5,193 nt of DNA. Source: Nitrospinota bacterium (GTDB taxonomy: Bacteria > Nitrospinota_A > UBA7883 > JADGGD01). Positions 1 to 5,193 of this stretch are shown piece after piece. The stretch covers positions 1-5,193 of the forward strand of contig JADGCD010000154.1 in the NCBI GenBank assembly GCA_015229165.1, in the 5' to 3' direction. The stretch's first letter is position 1. Each line of letters starts with the position of its first letter. The notes below the pieces were generated by a model. It saw only the letters and a list, made by a program, of their open reading frames with translations. It did not search any database and was not told the DNA's origin. Position numbers and translations under genes: made by a program.

Positions 1-481
1 GGCGGTTCAGGGAGAAGTCGAACAGGTCGACATACCCTTCGGCCTTGAAGACGCCGTCGGCCAGTGTGTAGCTGAGGGGAACCTTCCGGGTGACGCCGTT
101 CATGGTCACCGCCAGGGTGAGCGTCCCTTCCTTGTTGTCGCCGAAGAGGCTCTCGATGGACGCTTCGATGGCCCCCTGTCCGGCGAAGAGGCCGAAGAAC
201 CCCTTGACCAGATTCTCGTCCCGTCCCGGGTTGCCGGTGTCGACCGACAGGCCGTCGATGGTCACTTTCGCCCCGGTCAGGAGGGCCGAAAGCGACCCCC
301 CCTGATTCTGGCCGGTGGGGGAGAGGGTCTTGAACGTCCCCCCCACCGGGGCCTTGGCGGGGGTCTTGTACGCGATCCAGCGGACCGACAGGCGGGAGGG
401 ATCGACGGTGAAGGTCTCCCCCCGCGCCACGGGGGCGGCGAGCAGTGCGGCGAGCGCGAGCAGGATCGGCAGGTGTCTCAT
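1..481 (-). CDS. YceI-family exported protein (partial, N-terminal 160 codons)
   Basis: This gene begins inside the window and runs off its left edge. The chosen ATG (481) sits 6 nt after an AGGGG ribosome binding sequence. A second in-frame ATG at 487 directly abuts that sequence and is less likely. Residues 1-21 (MRHLPILLALAALLAAPVARG) form a Sec signal peptide with probable cleavage before Glu22. The mature part starts FTVDPSRLSVRWIAYKTP and then APVGGTF, the opening strands of the YceI fold. Further in, DTGNPGRDENL followed by FF (residues 81-96) matches the family's conserved T..RD..L..FF region, and LTLAVTMNGVTRKVPL (121-136) matches the family's LT..GVT.pv strand. YceI proteins are periplasmic lipocalin-like proteins binding isoprenoid or amphiphilic ligands; the ligand here is unknown. 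It follows the isomerase gene by 90 bp with no clear promoter of its own, so read-through is possible. The C-terminus is not visible. Confidence 0.85.
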   Translation of the reverse strand, partial: MRHLPILLALAALLAAPVARGETFTVDPSRLSVRWIAYKTPAKAPVGGTFKTLSPTGQNQGGSLSALLTGAKVTIDGLSVDTGNPGRDENLVKGFFGLFAGQGAIEASIESLFGDNKEGTLTLAVTMNGVTRKVPLSYTLADGVFKAEGYVDLFDFSLNR

Positions 482-556
482 GGTCATCCCCTTGGTTGAA
501 GTCGTCCGCCTATCCTAGCAGATAGTGTTTCCACACCCTGCTCTACAGCCCCTTCC

Positions 557-580
557 CCGGCCTCCGGCGGATCAGGCCGG
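557..580 (-). other. Hairpin overlapping the stop codon of the isomerase gene
   Basis: A perfect 7-bp inverted repeat, CCGGCCT and AGGCCGG, encloses a 10-nt loop. On the minus strand its first arm covers the final Pro-Ala codons and the first base of the TGA stop (574-572); the rest of the stop lies in the loop. No run of T follows the second arm (the sequence continues GGAAGGGG), so it is not a canonical intrinsic terminator. It could protect the 3' end of the isomerase transcript or weaken read-through into the YceI gene. The inverted repeat is seen directly; the role is inferred. Confidence 0.5.
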
Positions 581-1840
581 GTTCGGGGGCGTCGGATAGA
601 AGGTGACGTCGGCCCGGCGGCGCAGTTCCGTCAGGTGGCTCTCCACCGCTCCTTCGGTCAACACCTCCGTGGCGATCCGGCGGGCCTCCTTCGGGTCGCG
701 CGGCTCGGCGGGGGTGATCTCCAGCACCTTGAAGAGCGACCATCCCTTCTCCCCCTGCACCGGCAGGGTGATCTCCCCCGGCTTGGTGGAGAGCAACGCC
801 CGGTCAAGATCGGACCAGGGGGTCCGTCCGATGACCATGGCGCCGATCCGTCCGGCTTTCTCCCGGGCGAAGGGGGCCACGGAGTGGTCCATGGCCAGTT
901 GGTAGAAGCTCTCCCCGGCCACCGCCCGGGCGCGCAGTCCGTCGGCCGCGGCCTCGGTGGGGACGACGATCATCAGGGCCGACACGGTCCGGGGCTCCTG
1001 CTTCAGATAGCCGGTCCGTTCGATATAGGCGTCGATTTTCGCCGGGGTGGGGGCGAACCGGCGGGCCAGAATGTCGCGCATCATGGAGACCGCCTCGCTC
1101 TTCTTGACCTCTTCCGACTGGGCGATGAAGAGAGGGCTTTTGGCCAGCCCGACCTCCCGGGCGCGGGCGGCCAGCAGCCGCTCCTCGGTCAGGTCGACGA
1201 GGTATTCGAGGAGGTCTTTCTTCGACGAGCCGAACCGGGAGAAGGGTTCGCGGATGTCGCCGTAGTCGAGAGTGAAAAGGGTGGAGGTGACCAGCCGCTC
1301 CCGGTCGGAGAGGGAGGCGACCTCCTTTTCCGCCAGCGCCGGGGAGAACTTCACCTGATAGGCGTCGAAGAGGGCCAGGCTCTCCTGCTGGATCACGTAT
1401 TTGCGCTTCTCGGCCACCAGCACCGCCCGGGCCGCCTCCCACTCCAGCCCGGAGGCGTCGGCGTAGGCGTCGACCCGGGCGTCGGGGACGGTCGCCTTCG
1501 CGTCGAACAGCGCGCGCCGGTAGAGCCCGGCCAGCGTGGCCCGCTCCACGGCGTCGACCTTCTCCTTCCACGCCGCCGATTTGGTGATCCCCTGCGCCAC
1601 CGCCTCCCGCCACAGGATCTCGGCGTCGATCATCCGGGAGATGATCTCGCGGGCGTAGGGGTTCTTGCCCAGGGGATCGTCGACGGCGGTCGGGTCGTTG
1701 ACCGGCAGCGACCCGAGGGTCCGGTTCAGCTCTTCCTTGGTGATGACCCGGTCGTAGACCTTCACCAGCGGGGTTTCGGCCCATGCGGCGGGGGGCGTCA
1801 AGAGCAGAGCGGCAAGCGCCGCGCAAGCGTATCGTTTCAT
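572..1840 (-). CDS. Exported PpiC/SurA-type peptidyl-prolyl cis-trans isomerase with tandem chaperone modules
   Basis: This 422-residue protein is a periplasmic parvulin-type foldase that would isomerise Xaa-Pro bonds and chaperone exported proteins. Residues 1-21 are a signal peptide ending AWA, with cleavage before Glu22; there is no lipobox. The rotamase domain spans about 283-376: it opens EPRTVSALMIVVP, contains the family's G.(I/L)G turn as GRIGAMVIG (330-338), and closes KPGEITLPVQGEKGWSLFKVLEI. A helical SurA_N-like region (209-277) precedes it and a closing helix plus strand (380-416) follows. Residues 23-167 repeat the same helical layout without a rotamase domain (see findings). 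The ATG at 1840 was chosen because the signal peptide starts there; its ribosome binding site (AAGAAG, close to the ATG) is weak. No convincing promoter is visible upstream. PpiC proteins are often found beside multiheme cytochrome genes in Geobacter-like bacteria, so helping the neighbouring cytochrome fold is plausible but inferred. Confidence 0.88.
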   Translation of the reverse strand: MKRYACAALAALLLTPPAAWAETPLVKVYDRVITKEELNRTLGSLPVNDPTAVDDPLGKNPYAREIISRMIDAEILWREAVAQGITKSAAWKEKVDAVERATLAGLYRRALFDAKATVPDARVDAYADASGLEWEAARAVLVAEKRKYVIQQESLALFDAYQVKFSPALAEKEVASLSDRERLVTSTLFTLDYGDIREPFSRFGSSKKDLLEYLVDLTEERLLAARAREVGLAKSPLFIAQSEEVKKSEAVSMMRDILARRFAPTPAKIDAYIERTGYLKQEPRTVSALMIVVPTEAAADGLRARAVAGESFYQLAMDHSVAPFAREKAGRIGAMVIGRTPWSDLDRALLSTKPGEITLPVQGEKGWSLFKVLEITPAEPRDPKEARRIATEVLTEGAVESHLTELRRRADVTFYPTPPNPA

Positions 1841-1874
1841 GTTCTTCTTATCTCTATAGTCTTACACGTTTCAT

Positions 1875-2015
1875 GCAGGATGACGCAAAGCGTCATCGAG
1901 GCAGGCGATACAAGGAGGAAGCGGGGGCGCAAACGGAGCGTACACGAAGTACGTGAGTATTGCGCGCCCGATTCCGACACCGTAGCGCCAACGCAGATAG
2001 CTTTGCGGCTCCTGC
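1875..2015. repeat. 141-bp intergenic long-hairpin repeat element (MITE/REP-like)
   Basis: The stretch is one long imperfect inverted repeat. Its ends are 1875-1891 (GCAGGATGACGCAAAGC) and 2000-2015, whose reverse complement is GCAGGAGCCGCAAAGC. A middle stem pairs 1917-1932 with 1960-1975 at 14 of 16 positions. An apical stem pairs GCGTAC (1938-1943) with GTACGT (1949-1954), with one G-T wobble, around the loop ACGAA, which lies within 1 bp of the centre of symmetry. A separate perfect local hairpin, GATGACGC-AAA-GCGTCATC, occupies 1879-1897. The open frame read through it on the minus strand (2056-1871) has no ribosome binding site and is not believed to be a gene. The GGAGCGTAC...GTACGTGAG core resembles dispersed intergenic repeats recalled from Geobacter-like and other proteobacterial genomes, but copy number cannot be tested here. 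It starts 2 bp beyond the terminator T-run. Confidence 0.7.
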
Positions 2016-2017
2016 GT

Positions 2018-2050
2018 AAAAAGGGCCGGAGGGGAAACCCCCCCCGGCCC
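2018..2050 (-). terminator. Rho-independent terminator of the cytochrome gene
   Basis: On the minus strand a 12-bp stem, GGGCCGGGGGGG against CCCCTCCGGCCC with a single G-T wobble, closes a GTTT loop and is followed at once by TTTTT (2022-2018). It begins about 25 bp after the TAA stop of the cytochrome gene. The T-run is present only in the minus direction, so it should end the cytochrome transcript and largely insulate the isomerase gene downstream. Confidence 0.92.
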
Positions 2051-2074
2051 CGTCATGCCATTATATCGGACGAC

Positions 2075-4399
2075 TTAGTTGGGGTTGGCGCCTCCTTTGT
2101 CGATGCCGATGGAGTGCATGTAGGTGACGGCCAGGCCGTAGTCTTCACCGAGTTTCTTGCCCTTGTAGAGCCGCTTCTCGGCGACGGTCGGGACGCCCCC
2201 CTTGTTGACCTGGTGGCAGGCGGCGCACTTGACCGGCCCATGCGACCCGTCGGGGTTCATGGAGGCCGCCTGGTTGTAGGAGGTCAGGTCCACCTTGTCG
2301 GTCACCGGGTAGAGCCCGTGGATCGACTCGTGGCAGGTCTGGCAGGTCAGCCCCGCATGCCCCTTGCTGTAGCGCATGAGGGACGGCTTGCCCGGCTGGT
2401 TGATGGGGAAGGCCGCGCCCCCCTGTCCTTCGCCGTACGGAGCGGCGTGACAGTCGGCGCAGTGGGGCTCACCGGCGGAGAGCCAGTAGTCCCGCCCGTG
2501 GGTGGCGGCGCTGTAGGGAACCGCCATGCCCCCCTCGACCTTCGTCATCGGGTTGGCCGACAGGATCGAGACCGAGACGTCGCCGTCGCCGTCCTTGCTG
2601 ATCACCGGGCCGCCATTCTTGATGGCGATGACGGCGATGTCGGGCACGGTCCGCTCCTCGGCCCAGGTCAGCATGACGCCGGAGTCCTTGTCCTCCCCTT
2701 CCATCGGCACTTTCGGGTCGATGTAGCGGGAGATCAGGGTGGCCTTGTCGACTTTCAGGGCTTCGGCGATCTGGTCCAGCGTCTTGTTGCGCAGGGTCTC
2801 GCCGGTCTGCAGGAAGGCGTTCTCAAGGTTGTCCCGCTGGTACAGCTCGCGGGTCAGCTGGTTGTGGCAGTTGGTGCACCAGAGCCCCTTGTATTTGCCC
2901 CCCTCCTTGACCACGTTGTCGGCCAGGTACTGGCCGACGGCGTTGAGCTGGGCGCCGGTCCCCAGCGCTTTCGAAGCGCCCGGGTTGGAGTGAACGTCGC
3001 GGCCTACGAAACAGCCCCCCTTGGCGTCGCGGTTGTCGGCGGTGGCGTAGGCGTTCTTGCCGTCCTTGGTGATCGGATAGCCTTCCATGCTCCGGTTCTG
3101 CCGGTGGGCCGGGTGGCATCCCTGGCAGGAGCCGGTGCGTCCCTGGCCGTCGGGCATGGGGCGCAGTTTCTGGTGGGCGCTGTGGATCGCCTGGGTCAGG
3201 GCCGGGATCACCTTCGCCCCGTCCTTGGCGCCCTTCACGACATCCCCTTTGGTCTTGGAGGCCAGCACGCCGATGACGTTATCCGCATGGCACTTCTGGC
3301 AGAGGACCGCCCCCCGGCCCAGCCGGTTGGAGGTGGCCTTCGGGTTGTACTTCGAGAGGAAATCGGTGCCGTGCTTGTCGTCGTGGATCTCCATGATCGA
3401 GATCGCGGTCGCCTTGAGCTCGGAGAACCATTCGGAGGCGCCCACCGATTTCCAGTAGGCCATTTCGCCCTTGTACTTGTTGTACTTGGCGCCGTTGGCG
3501 TTCTCGTTGGAATGGCAGTTGAAGCAGTTGGGGACGTCGATGGGGTTGGTGCCGACGTACGAGACCGGCTTGCCGGTGGTGGAGTCGATGACCGCTTTGC
3601 CGGAGGCGGCGTCCACCAGCGTCACCCGTCCCTGCTGGAAGGGCTGGATGTCGGTCTCCTGCACTTTCAGGATCCCCTTGGTCATCTCGGAGTCGAGGAA
3701 GGGGGTCAGCGGCAGGCCGAGAGCCTCCCACACGCCGGGGTTGGTCAGCATGATGGGGGTGTTGTCCAGCACCGGCGATTTGGTGTAGACGATGGTCCCC
3801 TTGTCCCCCGAGTAGCGCAGATACCCGCCGGAGACCGGCTGGCCGGCGGGGCCGGCGTCGAGGGGAATGGGCATGTCGGCCCCGACCCGCAGTTTCTTGC
3901 TGTCGGCCGAAGTGTTGTCGGGGTTGGAGCCTTCCAGATCGGCGTAGACGTAGAGGTGGTCGAAGTAGGCGTTGGCCACCGATTCGTTAGGGCCGTAGGG
4001 GTTGCCGTCGCCGTTCATGTCGTACGGGACGTTCCAGTAGGCCATCTTGTTGCCTTCGGAGTAGCTGTTGTCGATATGCTCGTAGAACAGCTTGAACCGC
4101 TTGTCGCCGTCGACGACGATGGTGGGATCTTTCGGATCGGCGCCCAGAAGGGCCGGTTTGCCGTCCTTGCTGAACTTCCCGTTCTTGACGATCTGCGTCA
4201 GGATCGAGTTGTACGGCGGCAGGACGCAGCAGTACGAGAAGTCGAATCCGGTGCAGTGCATCCCCAGTTCGTAGTTGATCGAGATCACGTAGTCGTGACC
4301 TTCCGCCTTCTTTGCCGTGGCGGTCGGCGCGGCGCCGAACGTCATGGCAAGGGCGGCGACGACCGCAGTGGCCGTCTGTTTCAAGCCCCTTCTCTTCAT
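2075..4399 (-). CDS. Exported heptaheme c-type cytochrome, 774 residues
   Basis: An electron-transfer protein carrying seven covalently bound c-type hemes. Residues 1-29 form a signal peptide (MKRRGLKQ, a hydrophobic core, then PTATA) with cleavage before Lys30 and no lipobox, so it is soluble periplasmic or secreted. CXXCH sites are CFNCH 292, CQKCH 367, CQGCH 425, CTNCH 508, CADCH 647, CQTCH 686 and CAACH 725. Residues 35-290 hold no CXXCH but contain NYELGMHC (42-49), FDFSYCC (52-58) and LPPYN (60-64), a pattern recalled from deltaproteobacterial multiheme cytochromes. DMNGDGN (128) and DGDGD (603) resemble calcium-binding loops. Several histidines (108, 339, 343, 406, 409, 432, 634, 681, 694, 720, 762) could be distal heme ligands. 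The ATG at 4399 was chosen over an in-frame start at 4582 because of the signal peptide, a strong AGGAGG 6 nt away and an upstream promoter inside the longer frame. Substrate and redox partner are unknown; no specific gene name is recognised. Confidence 0.93.
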   Translation of the reverse strand: MKRRGLKQTATAVVAALAMTFGAAPTATAKKAEGHDYVISINYELGMHCTGFDFSYCCVLPPYNSILTQIVKNGKFSKDGKPALLGADPKDPTIVVDGDKRFKLFYEHIDNSYSEGNKMAYWNVPYDMNGDGNPYGPNESVANAYFDHLYVYADLEGSNPDNTSADSKKLRVGADMPIPLDAGPAGQPVSGGYLRYSGDKGTIVYTKSPVLDNTPIMLTNPGVWEALGLPLTPFLDSEMTKGILKVQETDIQPFQQGRVTLVDAASGKAVIDSTTGKPVSYVGTNPIDVPNCFNCHSNENANGAKYNKYKGEMAYWKSVGASEWFSELKATAISIMEIHDDKHGTDFLSKYNPKATSNRLGRGAVLCQKCHADNVIGVLASKTKGDVVKGAKDGAKVIPALTQAIHSAHQKLRPMPDGQGRTGSCQGCHPAHRQNRSMEGYPITKDGKNAYATADNRDAKGGCFVGRDVHSNPGASKALGTGAQLNAVGQYLADNVVKEGGKYKGLWCTNCHNQLTRELYQRDNLENAFLQTGETLRNKTLDQIAEALKVDKATLISRYIDPKVPMEGEDKDSGVMLTWAEERTVPDIAVIAIKNGGPVISKDGDGDVSVSILSANPMTKVEGGMAVPYSAATHGRDYWLSAGEPHCADCHAAPYGEGQGGAAFPINQPGKPSLMRYSKGHAGLTCQTCHESIHGLYPVTDKVDLTSYNQAASMNPDGSHGPVKCAACHQVNKGGVPTVAEKRLYKGKKLGEDYGLAVTYMHSIGIDKGGANPN

Positions 4400-4557
4400 A
4401 AAACCCCTCCTTGATGGATAACCGTCAAGCCCCGCTTCGCCGACGGGGGAGAGCGCAGGGGAATGGTCCGCTGCGTTTTCGACCACCGGAAAGCGGGACA
4501 TGTATCGCATGGCGCGACGGAAAGGGAACCGGCCCAGGGTGGCCCCCCACCCTTGAC
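4400..4557 (-). other. Long structured 5' leader of the cytochrome mRNA
   Basis: If the promoter at 4565-4593 is right, the cytochrome mRNA has a leader of about 158 nt. It contains a perfect hairpin GGGTGG-CCCC-CCACCC at 4537-4552 (plus-strand reading). Just upstream of the ribosome binding site are two mutually exclusive stems: CCCCG 4430-4434 with CGGGG 4444-4448, and CCGTC 4422-4426 with GACGG 4442-4446. No known riboswitch consensus was recognised; the conserved GCAAA and ACGCAAAGCC blocks of the c-di-GMP (GEMM) riboswitch, known upstream of Geobacter cytochromes, are absent. The stems are seen; a regulatory function is speculative. Confidence 0.35.
4404..4412 (-). promoter_or_regulatory. 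Strong ribosome binding site that fixes the cytochrome start
   Basis: The minus strand reads AAGGAGGGGTTTTATG, placing a full GGAGG core 6 nt before the ATG at 4399. This decides the start over the 61-codon longer frame that opens at 4582, which has no signal peptide at its own N-terminus. Confidence 0.9.
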
Positions 4558-4599
4558 TGAAAAAACTATAGTCCCTTGACATGGTCCGGTAAAGGGAAC
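4521..4599. repeat. 9-bp direct repeat AAAGGGAAC flanking the cytochrome promoter
   Basis: AAAGGGAAC occurs at 4521-4529 and again at 4591-4599, 70 bp apart and in the same orientation. Both copies are preceded by CGG (with one extra T in the right-hand copy). The right-hand copy overlaps the proposed -35 box and the left-hand one lies in the leader, an arrangement seen with operators that loop or bind cooperatively. Two short copies may also arise by chance. Confidence 0.35.
4565..4593 (-). promoter_or_regulatory. Candidate sigma-70 promoter for the cytochrome gene
   Basis: On the minus strand TTTACC (4593-4588, four of six consensus bases of TTGACA) is followed after exactly 17 bp by TATAGT (4570-4565, five of six of TATAAT). 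Transcription would start near 4557, leaving a leader of about 158 nt. It lies between the protease and cytochrome genes and points the right way. No sigma-54 GG-N10-GC element was recognised nearby. Confidence 0.5.
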
Positions 4600-4709
4600 A
4601 GGTCGAATTTTCCGGCGACCTCTGTATGGCCTTATAACCTTCAGTCTATGGTCAGAATGGCGCGTCTCCGGCGTCGGCGAAGGCCACGAAACGGAGGTGA
4701 TGACCGGAA

Positions 4710-4772
4710 GCCCCCCCCTGCGGAAGGATATGCGTCGTCGCGGGGGCCGCTCCCGCCGACGGCTGGGGGGGC
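4710..4772 (-). other. GC-rich nested inverted repeat downstream of the protease gene
   Basis: An outer 8-bp stem pairs 4710-4717 (GCCCCCCC) with 4765-4772 (GGGGGGGC). Inside it CGTC-GCGGG (4736-4744) pairs with CCCGC-C-GACG (4752-4761), with one bulged base. It begins 8 bp after the protease stop codon. On the minus strand it is followed by TTCCGG and not a T-run, so it is at best a non-canonical terminator or transcript-end stabiliser. From here to the promoter (about 4600-4709) nothing else was recognised. Confidence 0.4.
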
Positions 4773-4779
4773 CACGCCG

Positions 4780-5193
4780 CTACGGGTACTTGCGCCACCC
4801 TTTCGGCGTTCCGGCCAGGGCGGCGCGCCGCTCCAGCCAGGTGAGCAGATCCTCGTAGTAGGCGACGATTTTCCCCATGTCGGCGGGGGTCATGCCGACG
4901 GTGGCGCGCAGGTCATTGTCGGCGGCGGGGCTGACGCCCCGTTCCATCTTTCCCTTCAAGGCGCGGTAGTGGCGGATGGCTTGGACATAATGGCCGTATT
5001 TCATCTCCCACCACGCCCGGTCCCGTCCGTCATAAAGCTCTTTCCCCTCACGGTTGGGGGTCAGGGTCAGCCGCCCCCCGCTCCCGTCGATCTGGTAGAC
5101 GAACTCGTTCAGGAAGCTCCCCCCCAGGAGACCGTCCATCCCCGGCCCCAGGGTCTCGCTGATCCCCCCTTCGATATCCTCCACCCCGGCCGT
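4780..5193 (-). CDS. Retropepsin-like aspartic protease family protein (partial, C-terminal 137 residues)
   Basis: The frame is open through the right edge of the window, so the gene starts outside; the GTG at 5184 is internal, not a start. The visible part begins TAGVEDIEGG and contains GMDGLLGGSFLNEFVYQID followed by GRLTL, the typical last strands of the single-domain clan AA (retropepsin-like) fold, where a G.LG.sFL..F motif follows the substrate flap. The catalytic D-(S/T)-G should lie upstream of the window and cannot be checked. After the fold come about 90 charged, probably helical residues (WWEMKYGHYVQAIRHYRALK, then MGKIVAYYEDLLTWLERRAA) ending PKGWRKYP at a TAG stop. Bacterial members are usually periplasmic or membrane-anchored and their substrates are mostly unknown. 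It is separated from the cytochrome by 380 bp and that gene has its own candidate promoter, so the two are probably separate units. Confidence 0.75.
   Translation of the reverse strand, partial: TAGVEDIEGGISETLGPGMDGLLGGSFLNEFVYQIDGSGGRLTLTPNREGKELYDGRDRAWWEMKYGHYVQAIRHYRALKGKMERGVSPAADNDLRATVGMTPADMGKIVAYYEDLLTWLERRAALAGTPKGWRKYP

Noticed and set aside
510..536. Short inverted repeats CTATC/GATAG and GTGT/ACAC upstream of the YceI gene.
   Set aside because: The arms are only 4-5 bp, have no -10/-35 pair around them, and are within chance expectation.
1833..1875. CGTTTCATG occurs twice (1833-1841 and 1867-1875), which could suggest a target-site duplication.
   Set aside because: The copies do not flank the hairpin element; both lie on its left side, one of them inside the isomerase start region, so chance is the simpler explanation.
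1882..1891. GACGCAAAGC, resembling part of the c-di-GMP (GEMM) riboswitch consensus.
   Set aside because: In the plus direction it is the arm of a perfect local hairpin, no GEMM-type P2 helix with GCAAA precedes it, and no plus-strand gene follows.
1871..2056. A 61-codon minus-strand frame reading through the terminator and the hairpin element.
   Set aside because: It is almost entirely repeat and terminator sequence, has no ribosome binding site, and such frames commonly arise from intergenic repeats.
635..4414. A 1259-codon open frame on the plus strand covering most of the isomerase and cytochrome genes.
   Set aside because: It is antisense to two well-supported genes, is dominated by Gly, Val, Asp and Arg with no recognisable domain, and reads straight through the terminator and hairpin element. 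It is explained by the strong GC codon bias of the genes on the other strand.
4400..4582. N-terminal extension of the cytochrome by 61 codons to an ATG at 4582.
   Set aside because: The extension would bury the signal peptide, the strong ribosome binding site lies at 4404-4412, and the likely promoter overlaps the extension.
4576..4604. TTGACA on the plus strand as a -35 box.
   Set aside because: No -10-like hexamer lies 16-18 bp downstream and no plus-strand gene follows.
4700..4858. Plus-strand 52-codon ORF with GGAGG two bases before its ATG.
   Set aside because: The spacing to the start is too short, the product is an Arg-rich low-complexity string, and it overlaps the GC-rich inverted repeat and the protease gene on the other strand.

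Overview
The window is GC-rich DNA that reads as an anaerobic, metal- or sulfur-respiring deltaproteobacterium of the Geobacter/Desulfuromonas type. This is an inference from the heptaheme c-type cytochrome, its PpiC-type chaperone neighbour, a YceI-like protein and a retropepsin-like protease. All four genes lie on the minus strand, so transcription runs from the right end to the left. The three genes whose start is visible encode N-terminal signal peptides, so this is an export/periplasm locus.

Layout in the order of transcription: (1) 5193-4780, the C-terminal part of a retropepsin-like aspartic protease, cut by the window edge. (2) 4779-4400, 380 bp without a gene, holding a GC-rich nested inverted repeat behind the protease gene, a plausible sigma-70 promoter, a 9-bp direct repeat and a leader of about 158 nt that ends in a strong ribosome binding site. 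(3) 4399-2075, a 774-residue exported cytochrome with seven CXXCH heme sites and a large heme-poor N-terminal domain. (4) 2050-2018, a textbook intrinsic terminator. (5) 2015-1875, a 141-bp near-symmetrical hairpin repeat directly behind the terminator. (6) 1840-572, a 422-residue exported PpiC/SurA-type peptidyl-prolyl isomerase that looks like a tandem duplication of a chaperone module, only the second copy of which carries the isomerase domain. (7) 481-1, the N-terminal 160 codons of a YceI-family protein, cut by the window edge.

How they may work together (inference): the cytochrome is exported unfolded, receives hemes in the periplasm and needs folding help. The PpiC-type chaperone encoded next to it is a reasonable candidate helper. 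YceI proteins are small periplasmic lipocalin-like proteins that bind isoprenoid or amphiphilic ligands, so a quinone-related role is possible but not shown. The terminator and repeat between the cytochrome and the chaperone argue against a simple single operon. No phage, CRISPR, tRNA or rRNA signal was seen. The most unusual items are the long hairpin element, the duplicated chaperone architecture, and the cysteine-rich heme-free N-terminal domain of the cytochrome.
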